This document shows, piece after piece, positions 51,291 through 60,142 of a stretch of DNA of 64,000 bases; position 1 is the first letter of the stretch, and each line of letters opens with the position of its first letter. The position numbers and the translations under genes were made by a program. The notes under the pieces were generated by a model, which saw only the letters and a list, made by a program, of their open reading frames with translations, did no database searches and was not told the DNA's origin. Origin of the DNA: an uncultured Mesonia sp. (GTDB lineage Bacteria; Bacteroidota; Bacteroidia; Flavobacteriales; Flavobacteriaceae); contig CATQIB010000006.1 of the NCBI GenBank assembly GCA_958296185.1, positions 62,001 to 126,000 on the forward strand. Reading direction: 5' to 3'.

Positions 51291-51833
51291 ATGATCAAAA
51301 TACTTAAAAAGAACAAGGCCGTTTTAAAATTTCTTGGTCTTTTTGGCGGTAGCTACCTGCTTTTAAGCTATTGCTACAATCAATACTTGAATTTAGATTT
51401 TTCAGAGAAATATTACCCCGATTGGGTGACGCATTGGGTTACCAGACAAAGTTTAAGTCTTACTCAGTTTTTAGGTTATGACGCGCATGCCGTGCCGCAT
51501 CCCTACGAAGCCAGTATGAAGTATTTTGTAGAAGGCGAATATTTAGCGCGTATTGTTGAGGGGTGCAATGCTGTGGCGGTAATCATTCTTTTTATCGCAT
51601 TTGTAATTGCCTTTCATGCACAGTGGCTAAAGACAATAGCTTTTATTCTCTTTGGATTGGTGTTTATTTACCTGCTCAACGTTTTGCGGATTTCATTGTT
51701 GTGTATTGGTATGTATGAATACCCTGATTACCAGCGCGTTTTACACGATATTGTTTTTCCTGGTTTTATATATGGGGTGGTATTTGTACTTTGGTTATTA
51801 TGGATGCGCGTAGGGGTCGAAAAAAAGAAGTAA
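51291..51833 (+). CDS. xrtF: Exosortase family protein XrtF
   Basis: A 180-residue inner-membrane protein with six to seven hydrophobic segments. It has the exosortase/archaeosortase triad: Cys92 in VEGCNAVAV, Arg133 in VLRISLL and His152 in RVLHDIVFPG. XrtF is the short Flavobacteria form, always next to a partner gene that follows here 1 bp downstream. Exosortases cleave PEP-CTERM-like C-terminal signals and may attach the protein to a surface carrier. A TTG start six codons upstream is possible. The 65-residue protein at 718-915 is a plausible substrate. Confidence 0.92.
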   Translation: MIKILKKNKAVLKFLGLFGGSYLLLSYCYNQYLNLDFSEKYYPDWVTHWVTRQSLSLTQFLGYDAHAVPHPYEASMKYFVEGEYLARIVEGCNAVAVIILFIAFVIAFHAQWLKTIAFILFGLVFIYLLNVLRISLLCIGMYEYPDYQRVLHDIVFPGFIYGVVFVLWLLWMRVGVEKKK

Positions 51834-51834
51834 G

Positions 51835-52269
51835 ATGCATATTATTAAATATTTAGGGGTTGCTCTTTTGATACTTGCTTTGGTTGCTGTACGTTTTTTT
51901 GAAAACGAATTATTTGCCGATCCACTGATCGATTTCTTTAAAGGGAATTTTTTGCAAAAACCAAGGGCTAATTATGATCTAGGCGAGGTACTATATCCTA
52001 CACTATTGCGGTATTTACTCAATAGTTTATTAAGTATAGGGGTGTTGGTTTTACTTTTTAAACGCCGAGCGGTAAGGTTGTTTGCTATAGTATTTTATGC
52101 TTTTGCGCTATTTCCGTTAATCGGACTGTTTATTTATTATTATGAAAATTTAGGTCCCGATACCTATATGAGCTTTTTTTATATACGGCGATTCTTAATT
52201 CAACCTTTGTTTTTACTTTTATTAGTGCCCGCCTTCTATTACCAACAAAAGCACACCAAGATAGAATAA
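51835..52269 (+). CDS. Exosortase F system-associated membrane protein
   Basis: A 144-residue protein that follows xrtF by 1 bp, the constant partner of XrtF in Flavobacteriaceae. It has four hydrophobic segments (about 4-14, 58-78, 83-103, 120-136) and a conserved FENELFADPLIDFFKGNF stretch near the start. The stop of xrtF and its ATG nearly touch (TAAGATG), so translation is probably coupled. Its role in sorting is not known. Confidence 0.9.
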   Translation: MHIIKYLGVALLILALVAVRFFENELFADPLIDFFKGNFLQKPRANYDLGEVLYPTLLRYLLNSLLSIGVLVLLFKRRAVRLFAIVFYAFALFPLIGLFIYYYENLGPDTYMSFFYIRRFLIQPLFLLLLVPAFYYQQKHTKIE

Positions 52270-52294
52270 TCTATAGCTTTACGGATTTTATATA

Positions 52295-52328
52295 TAAAAA
52301 AACCGACGCCTAGGCATCGGTTTTTTTT
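52295..52328. terminator. Bidirectional terminator between xrtF partner and the metalloprotease
   Basis: CCGA-C-GCC and GGC-A-TCGG pair around a 2-nt loop; A6-7 on the left and T8 on the right let the hairpin serve both converging transcripts. Confidence 0.85.
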
Positions 52329-52351
52329 GTAATTAATAAGATGAGATTGTA

Positions 52352-54829
52352 TTAATCATTTGGATTTAAAATGGCATCTATTCGTTCTACTAGATCTTGT
52401 AAGTGATATCTACTCATACGATCTGAGGTACGTGAGATGGCGCGTTGCGCTTGTCGATTTAAATTATTTAATTCGGCGCGTACCACTGGTCTAATATCAC
52501 TTTGAGCCACATTAATACCACTCTGATTAATCCAGCTTCTTAATCTTGAAGGTATCTTGTTCTGTTTTTCGGTCATCAAGTATTGCATACGGTCAACATA
52601 AGCACGCTGTAGGTTTCGACGATATACATCAATAGTTTTACCCTGTGCCAATTCGCTAAAAATCCCCGCTCTCAACTCGGTCATCATATCTAAAAGACCA
52701 TAAGCATTTTCGTTTATGTTCTCATTTTCGATTAACCTAGCCATTCTTCCAAAATCAAGTAGATTATTTAGGGTACGTACTTGGTAAGCTCTAATTCTTT
52801 CTACACTTCCGTCATATTCTATTTTATTGAATATGTCTTTATCAAGCATCCAATCTGGAGTGGTAAATAAATGCTGCTGTAAGAAAGCCATTGCTCGTTT
52901 TTGTTTTTCTTTATCGACGTGCGTATAAACAGCACCTTCTTGGTCGTAAGTTTTATAGTGCTCGTAAATACCACCAATGTTTGCAGTAACATGCCCCATA
53001 TATCGATTAAATTGCCCTAACACTTGCTTATAAAGTTCGCCTAAATCTTCATAATTTTTACCGTCTTCTGCAGTCCATTCAATTAAATTAGGAACAATAC
53101 GCTTTAGGTTTTTAATTCCGTATTCAGAGGCGAGCATACTGTCATGCCCTAGATCTTCGGTTTGCGAACTCGGATCGATAACACTACCCCCTTGTTGTTT
53201 TCCAAAACGGTACATAGGGTCTCCCGCATGTTTTAAAATCCAGCTATCTAAAATAGGCTTTTCTTCTTCGGCTGTTTTATCTAAGATGGGTCTATACCCC
53301 CAGTTGATGCTGTACTTGTCATAAACACCAATATTAGGCATTAAAGCTACATCGCCATCGCCAGGTTGAGCGATATAATTAAAACGCGCATAATCCATAA
53401 TCGAAGGAGCGGTGCCGTATTTTTTTGTAAACTCAGGATCACGCAAAGCTTCTACGTTATAAGCAACACTACTTCCCATATTGTGAGGTAAGCCTAAGGT
53501 GTGTCCTACCTCGTGCGATGATACAAAGCGAATGAGTCTTCCCATTACCTCGTCTTTAAATTCAACCCCTCTTGCATCTTCGTTGATGGCAGCCGTTTGC
53601 ACGAAGAACCAGTTTCTTAATAAAGTCATTACATTATGGTACCAGTTGATATCTGATTCTAAAATCTCTCCCGATCTAGGATCAGATACGTGCGGACCGT
53701 TGGCGTTAGGTATAGGAGAAGCCAAATACCTTACTACAGAATAGCGAACATCTTCTGGGCTCCAGTCTGGATCTTCTTCTTTGCTTGGCGCTTCTTTAGC
53801 GATTATGGCATTTTTAAATCCTGCTGCTTCAAAGGCAACTTGCCAATCTTCAACACCTTGTTTAATGTAAGGAATCCATTTTTTGGGTGTAGCTCGATCT
53901 ATATAATAAACAATCTGCTTTTTAGGTTCAACCAACTCACCAGCAAGAAACTTTTCTCTGTCTTCTTCTTTAACCTCTAATCGCCAACGATCTAAATATT
54001 TTACGCTTTTACTTTTTTGCGCCTCTAGACCATAATCGGTTTGGCTTCTTGCAAACCAACCTACTCGCTCATCAAAGTATCTTCTTTTCATGGGTTCTTT
54101 AGGTAATAACACCATAGAGTTACTCATTTTTACAGAGATAGAGCCTGTTGAAGAATTGGAAGGAGGGTTACCCGCTTTGTAAGTTTTTACATGACGTATC
54201 TCAATATTTTGCGGATAAGATCTAATGGTGTCTATATACGACCTGTTTTTATCTAGACCTCCTATTTTATACGATTTTCTCCTAGCTTGAGGAAAACCTA
54301 AGGCTGCTACGTCTTTCTCGAATAAATCTGTTGCATCAATTACCGTAGACTTACTTAAAGAATCTTTTTTAAAGGCCTTAATAGGGAAGGCATATAGGAT
54401 GGGTTCAAAATTTGAGTTGACAACCGCTTCGTGAACCGGTAAGCTATCGGCTGCGACCACATTGTGCGATACTACTCTAAGTAAAACACGGTCGCCCTTT
54501 TTTTGCCAACGCAATACTTTGGTGTTTTGTTTACCACCACCAAAGCCAATTCCGCTAGCGGTTTTTGCTATTCTGGTAACCATTAACATCTCGCGATTCA
54601 ATAAAGAATCGGGTATTTCAAACATATATTTTTTATCAAGGTAATGTACCTTGAACAGTCCCTCGTCTGTTTTAGCTTTTTTGGTGATTACTTGTTCATA
54701 CGGTTTTATATCCCCTTTGGTTACTGCGTTTTTCTTGGCGGGTTCGGTTGGTTTTTTTTGAAAAACCCCACAGCTTCCCAAAGATAAGCACAATCCGACC
54801 AAGGCCAGTTTGGTTAATGATTTACTCAT
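52352..54829 (-). CDS. Zinc-dependent metalloprotease lipoprotein (DUF5117/DUF4953-type)
   Basis: An 825-residue exported protease. The lipoprotein signal ends SCGVFQ (near residue 20). Zinc site HEVGHTLGLPH holds His439, Glu440, His443 and a third His, a met-zincin pattern (HExxHxxGxxH). Upstream are the DUF5117/5118-like beta regions (YFDERVGWFARSQTDYG, VYYIDRATPKKWIPYIKQGVEDW split by several strands); downstream is DUF4953-like, with SIMDYARFNYIAQPGD as the Met-turn region. The substrate is unknown. It is a large monocistronic gene with its own terminator. Confidence 0.92.
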   Translation of the reverse strand: MSKSLTKLALVGLCLSLGSCGVFQKKPTEPAKKNAVTKGDIKPYEQVITKKAKTDEGLFKVHYLDKKYMFEIPDSLLNREMLMVTRIAKTASGIGFGGGKQNTKVLRWQKKGDRVLLRVVSHNVVAADSLPVHEAVVNSNFEPILYAFPIKAFKKDSLSKSTVIDATDLFEKDVAALGFPQARRKSYKIGGLDKNRSYIDTIRSYPQNIEIRHVKTYKAGNPPSNSSTGSISVKMSNSMVLLPKEPMKRRYFDERVGWFARSQTDYGLEAQKSKSVKYLDRWRLEVKEEDREKFLAGELVEPKKQIVYYIDRATPKKWIPYIKQGVEDWQVAFEAAGFKNAIIAKEAPSKEEDPDWSPEDVRYSVVRYLASPIPNANGPHVSDPRSGEILESDINWYHNVMTLLRNWFFVQTAAINEDARGVEFKDEVMGRLIRFVSSHEVGHTLGLPHNMGSSVAYNVEALRDPEFTKKYGTAPSIMDYARFNYIAQPGDGDVALMPNIGVYDKYSINWGYRPILDKTAEEEKPILDSWILKHAGDPMYRFGKQQGGSVIDPSSQTEDLGHDSMLASEYGIKNLKRIVPNLIEWTAEDGKNYEDLGELYKQVLGQFNRYMGHVTANIGGIYEHYKTYDQEGAVYTHVDKEKQKRAMAFLQQHLFTTPDWMLDKDIFNKIEYDGSVERIRAYQVRTLNNLLDFGRMARLIENENINENAYGLLDMMTELRAGIFSELAQGKTIDVYRRNLQRAYVDRMQYLMTEKQNKIPSRLRSWINQSGINVAQSDIRPVVRAELNNLNRQAQRAISRTSDRMSRYHLQDLVERIDAILNPND

Positions 54830-54963
54830 TTTTATTAATTTAGAATGTTTCTATTAAAAAGACTGCGAAATATAACAAAGGTTTAATTACGAATGCGATA
54901 AATTGGAAGCTTTCTTTAATTTATTTGAAAAAAGTAGTACCTTTCCTAATAAAAATTAAAAGT

Positions 54964-55563
54964 ATGTCTTCTATATTAGATTTATTAAAGACCACAGCAG
55001 GACAAGAATTGATTGCTGGGGCGAGTGAAGAAACGGGAGTTTCTAAAGAAAAAACAGGCAGTGTTTTGTCTATGGCTTTGCCTGCCATTCTAGGTGCTAT
55101 GAAAGGAGATTCTAGCGGTTCACAGGAGGGTTTAGAAAAAGCCTTGAATTCTAGCGAGCATAACGGGTCTATATTGAATAATTTAGGCGGTTTGTTGAGT
55201 GGAGATAAAAGCGAATTGTTGAATAAAGGAGGAAGTATTTTAGGTCATGTGCTAGGCGGTAGTCAACAAAATGCGCTTACCCAAAATATTTCTAAAATGA
55301 CTGGAGTAGACGCCAGTTCTATTGCTAAAATAATAAAAATGGCCATGCCAGTAGTAATGGGCTTTTTAGGAAAACAAAAACAAGAGGGAGGTGCTAATCT
55401 TTCTTCGCTTTTAGGCTCGGCAATGGGTACTAGTGGAAAGCAAGACGGCTCTATGCTAAACGCATTGCTTGATGCCGATGGCGATGGTAGCGTTATGGAT
55501 GATGTAGCGGGAAAATTATTTGGAGGAGATAAAAAAGGAGGAGGTCTAGGCGGACTGTTCTAA
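54964..55563 (+). CDS. DUF937 domain-containing protein
   Basis: A 199-residue, Gly/Ser/Lys-rich protein without signal peptide. It starts MSSILDLLKTTAGQELIAGA, the DUF937 signature, and contains repeated helix pairs (GVSKEKTGSVLSMALPAILGAM, GVDASSIAKIIKMAMPVVMGFL). A dyad DADGDGSVMDD near the end looks like a calcium-binding EF-hand-type loop. DUF937 proteins are often small and abundant; the role is unknown. The ATG at 54964 is preferred to one 13 codons upstream. Confidence 0.88.
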   Translation: MSSILDLLKTTAGQELIAGASEETGVSKEKTGSVLSMALPAILGAMKGDSSGSQEGLEKALNSSEHNGSILNNLGGLLSGDKSELLNKGGSILGHVLGGSQQNALTQNISKMTGVDASSIAKIIKMAMPVVMGFLGKQKQEGGANLSSLLGSAMGTSGKQDGSMLNALLDADGDGSVMDDVAGKLFGGDKKGGGLGGLF

Positions 55564-55581
55564 TCGAATCAAAATTTACTT

Positions 55582-55621
55582 AAAAAAAGGAATCTCGCTT
55601 GCATGTGAGATTCCTTTTTTT
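55582..55621 (+). terminator. Terminator after the DUF937 gene
   Basis: GGAATCTC and GAGATTCC form an 8-bp stem, extended by A7 and T7, with a 10-nt loop. It sits 18 bp after the stop. Confidence 0.88.
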
Positions 55622-55638
55622 AAGCAAAAATTAAATTT

Positions 55639-56130
55639 ATGAAACTCCTTATTATTACATTTTTCACGTTATTTTCTATAAAATTAACTGCTCAAAACTC
55701 ATACAAAGAGTTAAAAGAGATGTATCATGAAAAAGATACATTGTATGTGTATTATGACGAAGGGAATAATCAACAAACACGCTTAATCGGTTTAAAAAAT
55801 AGATCTTATGCAGGAGATTATGACTATTGGAAGACTATATATTTTAAAAATAATGTATTTTATGAAAAAGATTTTATTACATTTATTAAAAGTCGGTATT
55901 TAAATGCTTCTTTAAAAATCCCCGATTTAAAACTTATAGACACCACTTGGATCAAGAACAACCAAGATAAAATCTTATATCCAGAACTTTTTGAGCGATT
56001 TGATGTTATAGAACTTTATAATATTTTGGTCTATAAAACCATATATTTAATAGAAGAAGAGAATTTTTTTGGAGCAAAAGTATATGCAAGAGAGGTAAAA
56101 ATCTATTCTAATTATAGTCTGCCAGAATAA
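55639..56130 (+). CDS. Hypothetical secreted protein
   Basis: A 163-residue protein with a signal peptide ending KLTAQ (residue 19). The mature part is rich in Tyr, Lys, Asp and Ile, with repeated YKTI/YFKNN-like strands, and no catalytic motif that I recognise. It is preceded by the DUF937 terminator and followed by a hairpin before lysS, so it is transcribed alone. Not identified; its codon use is more A/T-rich than that of its neighbours. Confidence 0.75.
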   Translation: MKLLIITFFTLFSIKLTAQNSYKELKEMYHEKDTLYVYYDEGNNQQTRLIGLKNRSYAGDYDYWKTIYFKNNVFYEKDFITFIKSRYLNASLKIPDLKLIDTTWIKNNQDKILYPELFERFDVIELYNILVYKTIYLIEEENFFGAKVYAREVKIYSNYSLPE

Positions 56131-56270
56131 TGAAAAAGTCAAGCTAAGAATTTTAAAAATTAAAGTAATAAAGCCAAAATCTGTTTAGATACTACTTGGT
56201 AGCGAAGTATATAGCACTATAACCATTTTAATATTAAATAACTTATTCTTGCTTCAGCTGGTACAAAAAG

Positions 56271-56304
56271 AAAAGGAATCATTCGGTTTTGAATGATTCC
56301 TTTT
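56271..56304 (-). terminator. Terminator after lysS
   Basis: AAAAGGAATCATTC and GAATGATTCCTTTT pair perfectly over 14 bp with a 6-nt loop, 29 bp beyond the lysS stop. The A-rich left side gives T on the minus strand; it may also end the small secreted gene. Confidence 0.85.
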
Positions 56305-56332
56305 ACTATTCATTTTAAATTTATAAAAGAAT

Positions 56333-58027
56333 TTATTCTTCTAGGGCTACTAACAAACCATCATCGGTTTTATTGACTGTGGCAAGATTATGTTTGCGTA
56401 AACCTTTGATGGCTTTGTCCCATTTTTTATTACTTAAGCCAGAAGACGCTTTAATACTTTCTAAGGCTTGCGGAGAATCTTTTTTTAGTAATTCTAAAAC
56501 CGTTTTTTCCTCTTCCGTTAAATCCACCTTTTTACGTTCAGGTTTCATTTGAGGGAAAAACAATACTTCTTGTATAGATGGATTGTTGGTTAAAAACATC
56601 ATTAATCTATCCATCCCAATACCTAGGCCAGAAGTAGGGGGCATACCATATTCTAATGCACGTAAGAAATCTTCATCTATAAAACCTGTAGCCTCATCGT
56701 CTCCTTTTTCAGACAAACGCAATTGTTCTTCAAATCGCTCTCGTTGGTCAATTGGGTCATTTAACTCAGAATAGGCATTGGCAATCTCTTTACCGCAAAC
56801 CATTAATTCAAATCGCTCGGTAAGTTCAGGATTATCCCGGTGTTCTTTGGTAAGCGGACTCATATCTTTAGGGTAATCGGTTATGAAGGTAGGTTGAATA
56901 TAATTGCCTTCGCACTTTTCACCAAAAATCTCGTCAATAAGCTTTCCTTTACCCATGGTTTCATCTACCTCAATTCCCATATCTAAAGCTGCTTGGCGGA
57001 GGTCTTCTTCAGATTTTCCTGTAATATCATAGCCAGTAAATTCTTTAATTGCATCGGTCATGGTAACCCGTTTATACGGAGCTTTAAAATCCACTTCGTG
57101 CTGTCCAAAAGTAGCTTTGGTCGTACCGTTAACAGCGATGGCACAATGCTCTATTAGTTTCTCGGTAAAATCCATCATCCAATTGTAGTCTTTGTAAGCC
57201 ACATAAATTTCCATTGCGGTAAATTCTGGATTATGGGTTCTATCCATCCCTTCATTTCTAAAATTTTTAGAAAATTCATAAACCCCATCAAAACCACCAA
57301 CGATAAGTCGCTTTAAATACAACTCATTGGCAATTCTTAAATATAAAGGAATGTCTAAAGCGTTGTGATGCGTTACAAAAGGTCTAGCAGCTGCACCTCC
57401 TGGTATAGACTGTAATATTGGCGTTTCAACTTCAAAATATCCTCGCTCATTAAAAAACTCACGCATGGCGTTAAACAATTTGGTGCGCTTTATAAAGATA
57501 TTTTTAACTTTAGGGTTAACCGCCAAATCGGCATAACGCTGGCGATAGCGTAATTCTGGATCATTAAATTTATCATACTCATTGCCCTCTTTGTCTACCT
57601 TGGGCAAAGGTAAAGGTTTAAGCGCCTTGCTCAATAAGGTAAAGTTTTTAACCAATACGGTTTTTTCGCCCACTTGTGTGTTAAAAAGCTCACCTTCGAT
57701 TCCTATAAAATCTCCTATATCTAAAAGTTTTTTATAAACTTCATTGTATAATGTTTTATCCTCACCGCTACAAATTTCATCTCGATTAAAATATACTTGT
57801 ATGCGGCCTTCGCTATCTTGTAGTTCTGCAAAAGAAGCTTTTCCTTGTATACGTCTAGACATCAGTCTACCAGCAATACTTACCTGTTTCCCTTCTTTAA
57901 ACTGATCTTTTATGCTAGCCGATGTATGACTAACGTGATAAGATTCGGCTGGGTAAGGATTTATACCCATCTTTTTAAGAGAAGCAAGTTTTTCTCTTCT
58001 TACAAGTTCCTGTTCAGATAATTGCAT
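56333..58027 (-). CDS. lysS: Lysine--tRNA ligase (class II)
   Basis: A 564-residue aminoacyl-tRNA synthetase. It has the OB-fold anticodon domain (about 50-150, with [25 protein letters not shown]), the motif 2 region [21 protein letters not shown], and motif 3 [20 protein letters not shown]. An extension of about 60 residues at the C-terminus ([20 protein letters not shown]...) is longer than in E. coli LysS and common in Bacteroidota. Upstream is a good promoter. Confidence 0.96.
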   Translation of the reverse strand: MQLSEQELVRREKLASLKKMGINPYPAESYHVSHTSASIKDQFKEGKQVSIAGRLMSRRIQGKASFAELQDSEGRIQVYFNRDEICSGEDKTLYNEVYKKLLDIGDFIGIEGELFNTQVGEKTVLVKNFTLLSKALKPLPLPKVDKEGNEYDKFNDPELRYRQRYADLAVNPKVKNIFIKRTKLFNAMREFFNERGYFEVETPILQSIPGGAAARPFVTHHNALDIPLYLRIANELYLKRLIVGGFDGVYEFSKNFRNEGMDRTHNPEFTAMEIYVAYKDYNWMMDFTEKLIEHCAIAVNGTTKATFGQHEVDFKAPYKRVTMTDAIKEFTGYDITGKSEEDLRQAALDMGIEVDETMGKGKLIDEIFGEKCEGNYIQPTFITDYPKDMSPLTKEHRDNPELTERFELMVCGKEIANAYSELNDPIDQRERFEEQLRLSEKGDDEATGFIDEDFLRALEYGMPPTSGLGIGMDRLMMFLTNNPSIQEVLFFPQMKPERKKVDLTEEEKTVLELLKKDSPQALESIKASSGLSNKKWDKAIKGLRKHNLATVNKTDDGLLVALEE

Positions 58028-58051
58028 AACTATATTTTATTATTAAAGGCG

Positions 58052-58082
58052 CAAAGATACTTACAAACTTTATAGCAATCAA
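58052..58082 (-). promoter_or_regulatory. Promoter of lysS
   Basis: On the minus strand TTG (plus 58080-58082) is followed after 20 nt by TATCTTTG (plus 58052-58059), a full -33/-7 match. The leader would be about 20 nt. Confidence 0.65.
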
Positions 58083-58180
58083 AAATCTCGATTTATTTCG
58101 TTTACAGATGTTCATAAAACCTTAAGCTAAGCTTAAAATTCATTCCTCTTTTAGAGAGGAATTGTATCTTTATCCTCATT

Positions 58181-58216
58181 TTAAGACCTACACACATATT
58201 AAGACCTACACACATA
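58181..58216 (+). repeat. Perfect 18-bp tandem duplication before lipB
   Basis: TTAAGACCTACACACATA is present twice in a row (58181-58198 and 58199-58216), ending 4 nt before the lipB ATG. A hairpin ATTCCTCT/AGAGGAAT lies just upstream (58142-58162). The copy number may change by slippage and shift the spacing between promoter and start. Confidence 0.9.
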
Positions 58217-58220
58217 AGAG

Positions 58221-58931
58221 ATGCAAAACAAATCAATTGCTGTAACCGAACTAGGATTCAAAGATTTTCAAGAAACTTGGAATTTTCAAGAACAATTATT
58301 TCAACAAATCATAGATACTAAGGTGGCCAATAGACGTGAAGATAAAAATGATGCAACAAAAAATCATCTACTTTTAGTAGAGCATCCGCACGTTTACACC
58401 TTGGGTAAAAATGGAGATGCTAAAAACTTGTTACTCGATGAAGCTAACTTAAAAAACATAGGTGCGCGTTTTTATAAAATTAATCGAGGCGGCGATATTA
58501 CTTATCACGGACCAGGACAATTGGTGGCTTATCCTATTTTAGACTTAGAAAATTTTTTTACCGATATTCATAAATACCTTAGGTTTCTTGAAGAAGTGGT
58601 TATTTTAACTTTGGCCGAGTATGGTATTAAAGCCCAAAGAAGCGAAGGCGAAACAGGTGTGTGGTTAGATGTGGGTACTCCTTTTGCACGCAAGATCTGT
58701 GCGATGGGGGTGCGTGCTAGTAGATGGACTACTATGCACGGGCTGGCGCTCAACGTGAACACCAACTTAGGTTACTTTGACCATATAGTTCCGTGTGGTA
58801 TAGAAGATAAAGCGGTTACTTCGCTGAATGTTGAGCTAGGAAAGGAAGAAATTCCGCTGTCGGAAGTGAAAAGTATAATGCTTAAACATTTTGAAAAACG
58901 GTTTGAAGCACAATTGAATTATGATTTATGA
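58221..58931 (+). CDS. lipB: Lipoyl(octanoyl) transferase
   Basis: A 236-residue enzyme that moves octanoate from ACP to lipoyl domains of PDH E2, oxoglutarate dehydrogenase E2 and GcvH. Substrate and catalytic motifs are VEHPHVYTLG, RGGDITYHGPGQLVAYP, the lysine K158 in ARKICAMGVRASRW and Cys192 in VPCGIEDKAVTSL, matching the known Lys/Cys pair. The following hydrolase-OsmC gene overlaps by 4 bp (ATGA). PDH E2 and GcvP are nearby users of lipoate. Confidence 0.96.
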   Translation: MQNKSIAVTELGFKDFQETWNFQEQLFQQIIDTKVANRREDKNDATKNHLLLVEHPHVYTLGKNGDAKNLLLDEANLKNIGARFYKINRGGDITYHGPGQLVAYPILDLENFFTDIHKYLRFLEEVVILTLAEYGIKAQRSEGETGVWLDVGTPFARKICAMGVRASRWTTMHGLALNVNTNLGYFDHIVPCGIEDKAVTSLNVELGKEEIPLSEVKSIMLKHFEKRFEAQLNYDL

Positions 58932-60139
58932 ACACCCAAAGAATAACATTCACCAATAGAGAGGGCCATAGCTTAAGAGCTCATTTAGATCTTCCCGCTT
59001 TTGCTAAACCCAAGCAATATGTGTTATTAGCGCATTGCTTTACTTGCGGAAAAGATTTAAAAGGTTTTAGAAACATTAGTAAAGCGCTAACTCAAAATGA
59101 TTTTGCCGTATTTCGGTTTGATTTTACTGGTTTGGGACAAAGTGAGGGTGATTTCGCTGAGACTACTTTTTCTAGCAATGTCACCGATTTGCTAGATGCC
59201 GCAGCTTATTTAGAAGAGAATTACCAAGCGCCTAGCTTGCTGGTAGGGCATTCGCTAGGAGGAGCAGCAGCTATATTAGCAGCACGCCATTTACCCACTT
59301 TAAAAGCTTTGGTTAGTATTGGCAGTCCCAGTCATACTAGCCATGTTAAAAACCTATTTGGTGCTGCACAAGAAGAAATACAGAAAAAAGGGGAAGCACA
59401 GGTGGTGTTAGCCGGACGAAAATTTACCTTTAAACAAGAATTTATTCAAGACTTAGAAGAGCATAATCCGCTTAAAGCGCTAAAAGAATTGCGTCTTCCT
59501 TATTTGAATTTGCATGCGCCTCACGATGAGGTAGTTGCTATTAAACACGCACAAGAACTTTATGTTGCCGCGATGCATCCTAAGAGTTTTGTGAGTTTAG
59601 ACAGCGCAGACCATTTACTTTCAAATGAAAATGATGCTGTTTATGCAGGGCAATTAATAGCATCTTGGGCCCAACGCTATCTCCCAGAAATAGAAAGCGA
59701 AGTAGCTCAAACACAAGATTCGGCTACCGCAAATTTGCACGTAGAAGATGGGTTTACTACGCACATGCAAGTAGGGAGTCATTATTTATTAGCCGACGAA
59801 CCCAAGAAGGTTGGAGGTAAAAACAAAGGACCTAATCCATTTGAATTTTTAGCAGGAGGACTTTCTGCTTGTACCGCCATGACTTTACGGATGTATATTG
59901 ATCATAAAAAGTGGCCAGTAGAACAAATTAATGTGCTCACCCAACATGATAAAATAGAACGAGAAGAAGCGGGCAAAAGCATTAAGCAGGATGTGTTTAA
60001 ACGAAAAATCACTTATAAAGGGAGTATTGATGCTAAACAAGAGCAGCGACTACTTGCGATTGCCAATCGTTGTCCCGTGCATAATACACTAATGAGCGTT
60101 TCTGAAATCGAAACCGAAATAAATCAACAAAACCAATAA
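58928..60139 (+). CDS. Alpha/beta hydrolase and OsmC fusion protein
   Basis: A 403-residue two-domain protein. The N-domain (about 1-250) is an alpha/beta hydrolase with VLLAHCFTCGKD, nucleophile Ser109 in VGHSLGGAA and a late SADHLLSNEND giving Asp/His. The C-domain (about 270-403) is OsmC/Ohr-like with LSACTAMTLRMYIDHKKWP and ANRCPVHNTL, giving the two Cys that reduce organic hydroperoxides. The fusion is seen in other Bacteroidota. It shares an ATGA overlap with lipB. The substrate of the hydrolase is unknown. Confidence 0.92.
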   Translation: MNTQRITFTNREGHSLRAHLDLPAFAKPKQYVLLAHCFTCGKDLKGFRNISKALTQNDFAVFRFDFTGLGQSEGDFAETTFSSNVTDLLDAAAYLEENYQAPSLLVGHSLGGAAAILAARHLPTLKALVSIGSPSHTSHVKNLFGAAQEEIQKKGEAQVVLAGRKFTFKQEFIQDLEEHNPLKALKELRLPYLNLHAPHDEVVAIKHAQELYVAAMHPKSFVSLDSADHLLSNENDAVYAGQLIASWAQRYLPEIESEVAQTQDSATANLHVEDGFTTHMQVGSHYLLADEPKKVGGKNKGPNPFEFLAGGLSACTAMTLRMYIDHKKWPVEQINVLTQHDKIEREEAGKSIKQDVFKRKITYKGSIDAKQEQRLLAIANRCPVHNTLMSVSEIETEINQQNQ

Positions 60140-60142
60140 GTT

